Origin: an uncultured Eubacteriales bacterium
GTDB lineage: Bacteria; Bacillota; Clostridia; Eubacteriales; Anaerofustaceae
DNA length: 5,279 nt
Assembly (NCBI GenBank): GCA_902796565.1
Contig: CADBPP010000056.1
Coordinates: forward strand, 1 to 5,279
Direction of reading: 5' to 3'
Part shown: in pieces, positions 5,097-5,279 of the stretch
How positions within the stretch are numbered: position 1 is the stretch's first letter
How the letters are laid out: every line of letters begins with the position of its first letter
Translations under genes and position numbers: made by a program
Notes under the pieces: generated by a model
Seen by the model: the letters and a program-made list of their open reading frames with translations, nothing else
The model's database searches: none
Told to the model about the DNA's origin: nothing

Positions 5097-5279
5097 TTAA
5101 TTTGCCGCCGAAATCCCGGCCAGATACCCGGTGGAAAACGCCAGCTGGAGGTTGAATCCCCCGGTAAAGCCGTGCAGCGCGATCATCTCGCCTGCGAGGT
5201 AGAGCCCCTCAAGCTTTCTGGAGCCCAGGGTGGAGGGGTCCACTTCCCTCACGTCCACTCCGCCCCGGGTGATGATGGC
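5097..5279 (-). CDS. HI0933/BaiN-like NAD(P)/FAD-dependent flavoprotein (C-terminal 60 residues; 5' end outside window)
   Basis: Only the last 60 codons and a TAA stop (5099-5097) are present; the frame is open to the right edge. Translation gives TRGGVDVREVDPSTLGSRK, then GLYLAGEMIALHGFTGGFN and LQLAFSTGYLAG. This is the characteristic C-terminal block of the HI0933-like flavoprotein family (also annotated as BaiN-like or aminoacetone oxidase family): the T-x-GGV strand, the EVD-P-T-S-K/R run, and the GLY-x-AGE ... G-GG-N-Q-A-GxxAG segment that closes around FAD. Members are about 400 residues and usually of unknown substrate. BaiN reduces bile-acid intermediates, but that activity cannot be inferred from this fragment. 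It lies upstream of cmk on the same strand without an obvious terminator between them. Confidence 0.9.
   Translation of the reverse strand, partial: AIITRGGVDVREVDPSTLGSRKLEGLYLAGEMIALHGFTGGFNLQLAFSTGYLAGISAAN

Noticed and set aside
1..5279. Mobile elements, CRISPR repeats, tRNA or rRNA genes, riboswitches
   Set aside because: I looked and found no terminal repeats, transposase fragments, regularly spaced repeats or recognisable RNA folds. The gaps of 120, 144 and 77 bp are accounted for by promoters, operators and a terminator.

Overview
The window looks like chromosomal core-genome DNA from an anaerobic, moderately GC-rich member of the Clostridia (Bacillota). The grounds are a class III (oxygen-sensitive, glycyl-radical) ribonucleotide reductase with its radical-SAM activase, an IspH protein fused to ribosomal protein S1 (a gene architecture known from Clostridia), and strong GGAGG ribosome-binding sites. 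I would not name a genus. Every gene I can support is on the minus strand, so the window is best read from right to left. The long plus-strand open frames are mirror images of these genes.

Reading in the direction of transcription: (1) 5279-5097 is the last 60 codons of an HI0933/BaiN-type flavoprotein. (2) A 77-bp gap holds a promoter whose -10 box lies inside a perfect 12-bp inverted repeat, a likely repressor operator. (3) An operon with touching genes follows: cmk (cytidylate kinase), plsC-like acyltransferase and the ispH-rpsA fusion, closed by a strong intrinsic terminator at 1742-1713. (4) nrdG (anaerobic RNR activase) comes next with its own promoter, then a 120-bp gap with a second promoter, then nrdD (anaerobic RNR large subunit), which runs off the left edge.

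The nrd part is the clearest regulatory story. Both nrd promoters carry a pair of NrdR-type boxes, and in both pairs the box centres are 32 bp apart, about three helical turns. The pairs sit differently relative to each promoter. The nrdR gene itself is not in the window. NrdG installs the glycyl radical on NrdD, which then makes dNTPs without oxygen. Cmk phosphorylates CMP/dCMP, PlsC makes phosphatidic acid, IspH finishes the MEP isoprenoid pathway, and S1 helps ribosomes bind mRNA, so the middle operon joins precursor supply to translation.

In the fusion gene, codon usage changes sharply at the IspH/S1 joint. A Shine-Dalgarno sequence precedes in-frame ATGs at that joint, and a promoter-like pair lies further upstream inside the ispH half. 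Together these suggest that an S1-only protein may also be made. I see no mobile element, CRISPR array, tRNA, rRNA or clearly new system. No gene-free stretch exceeds 150 bp.
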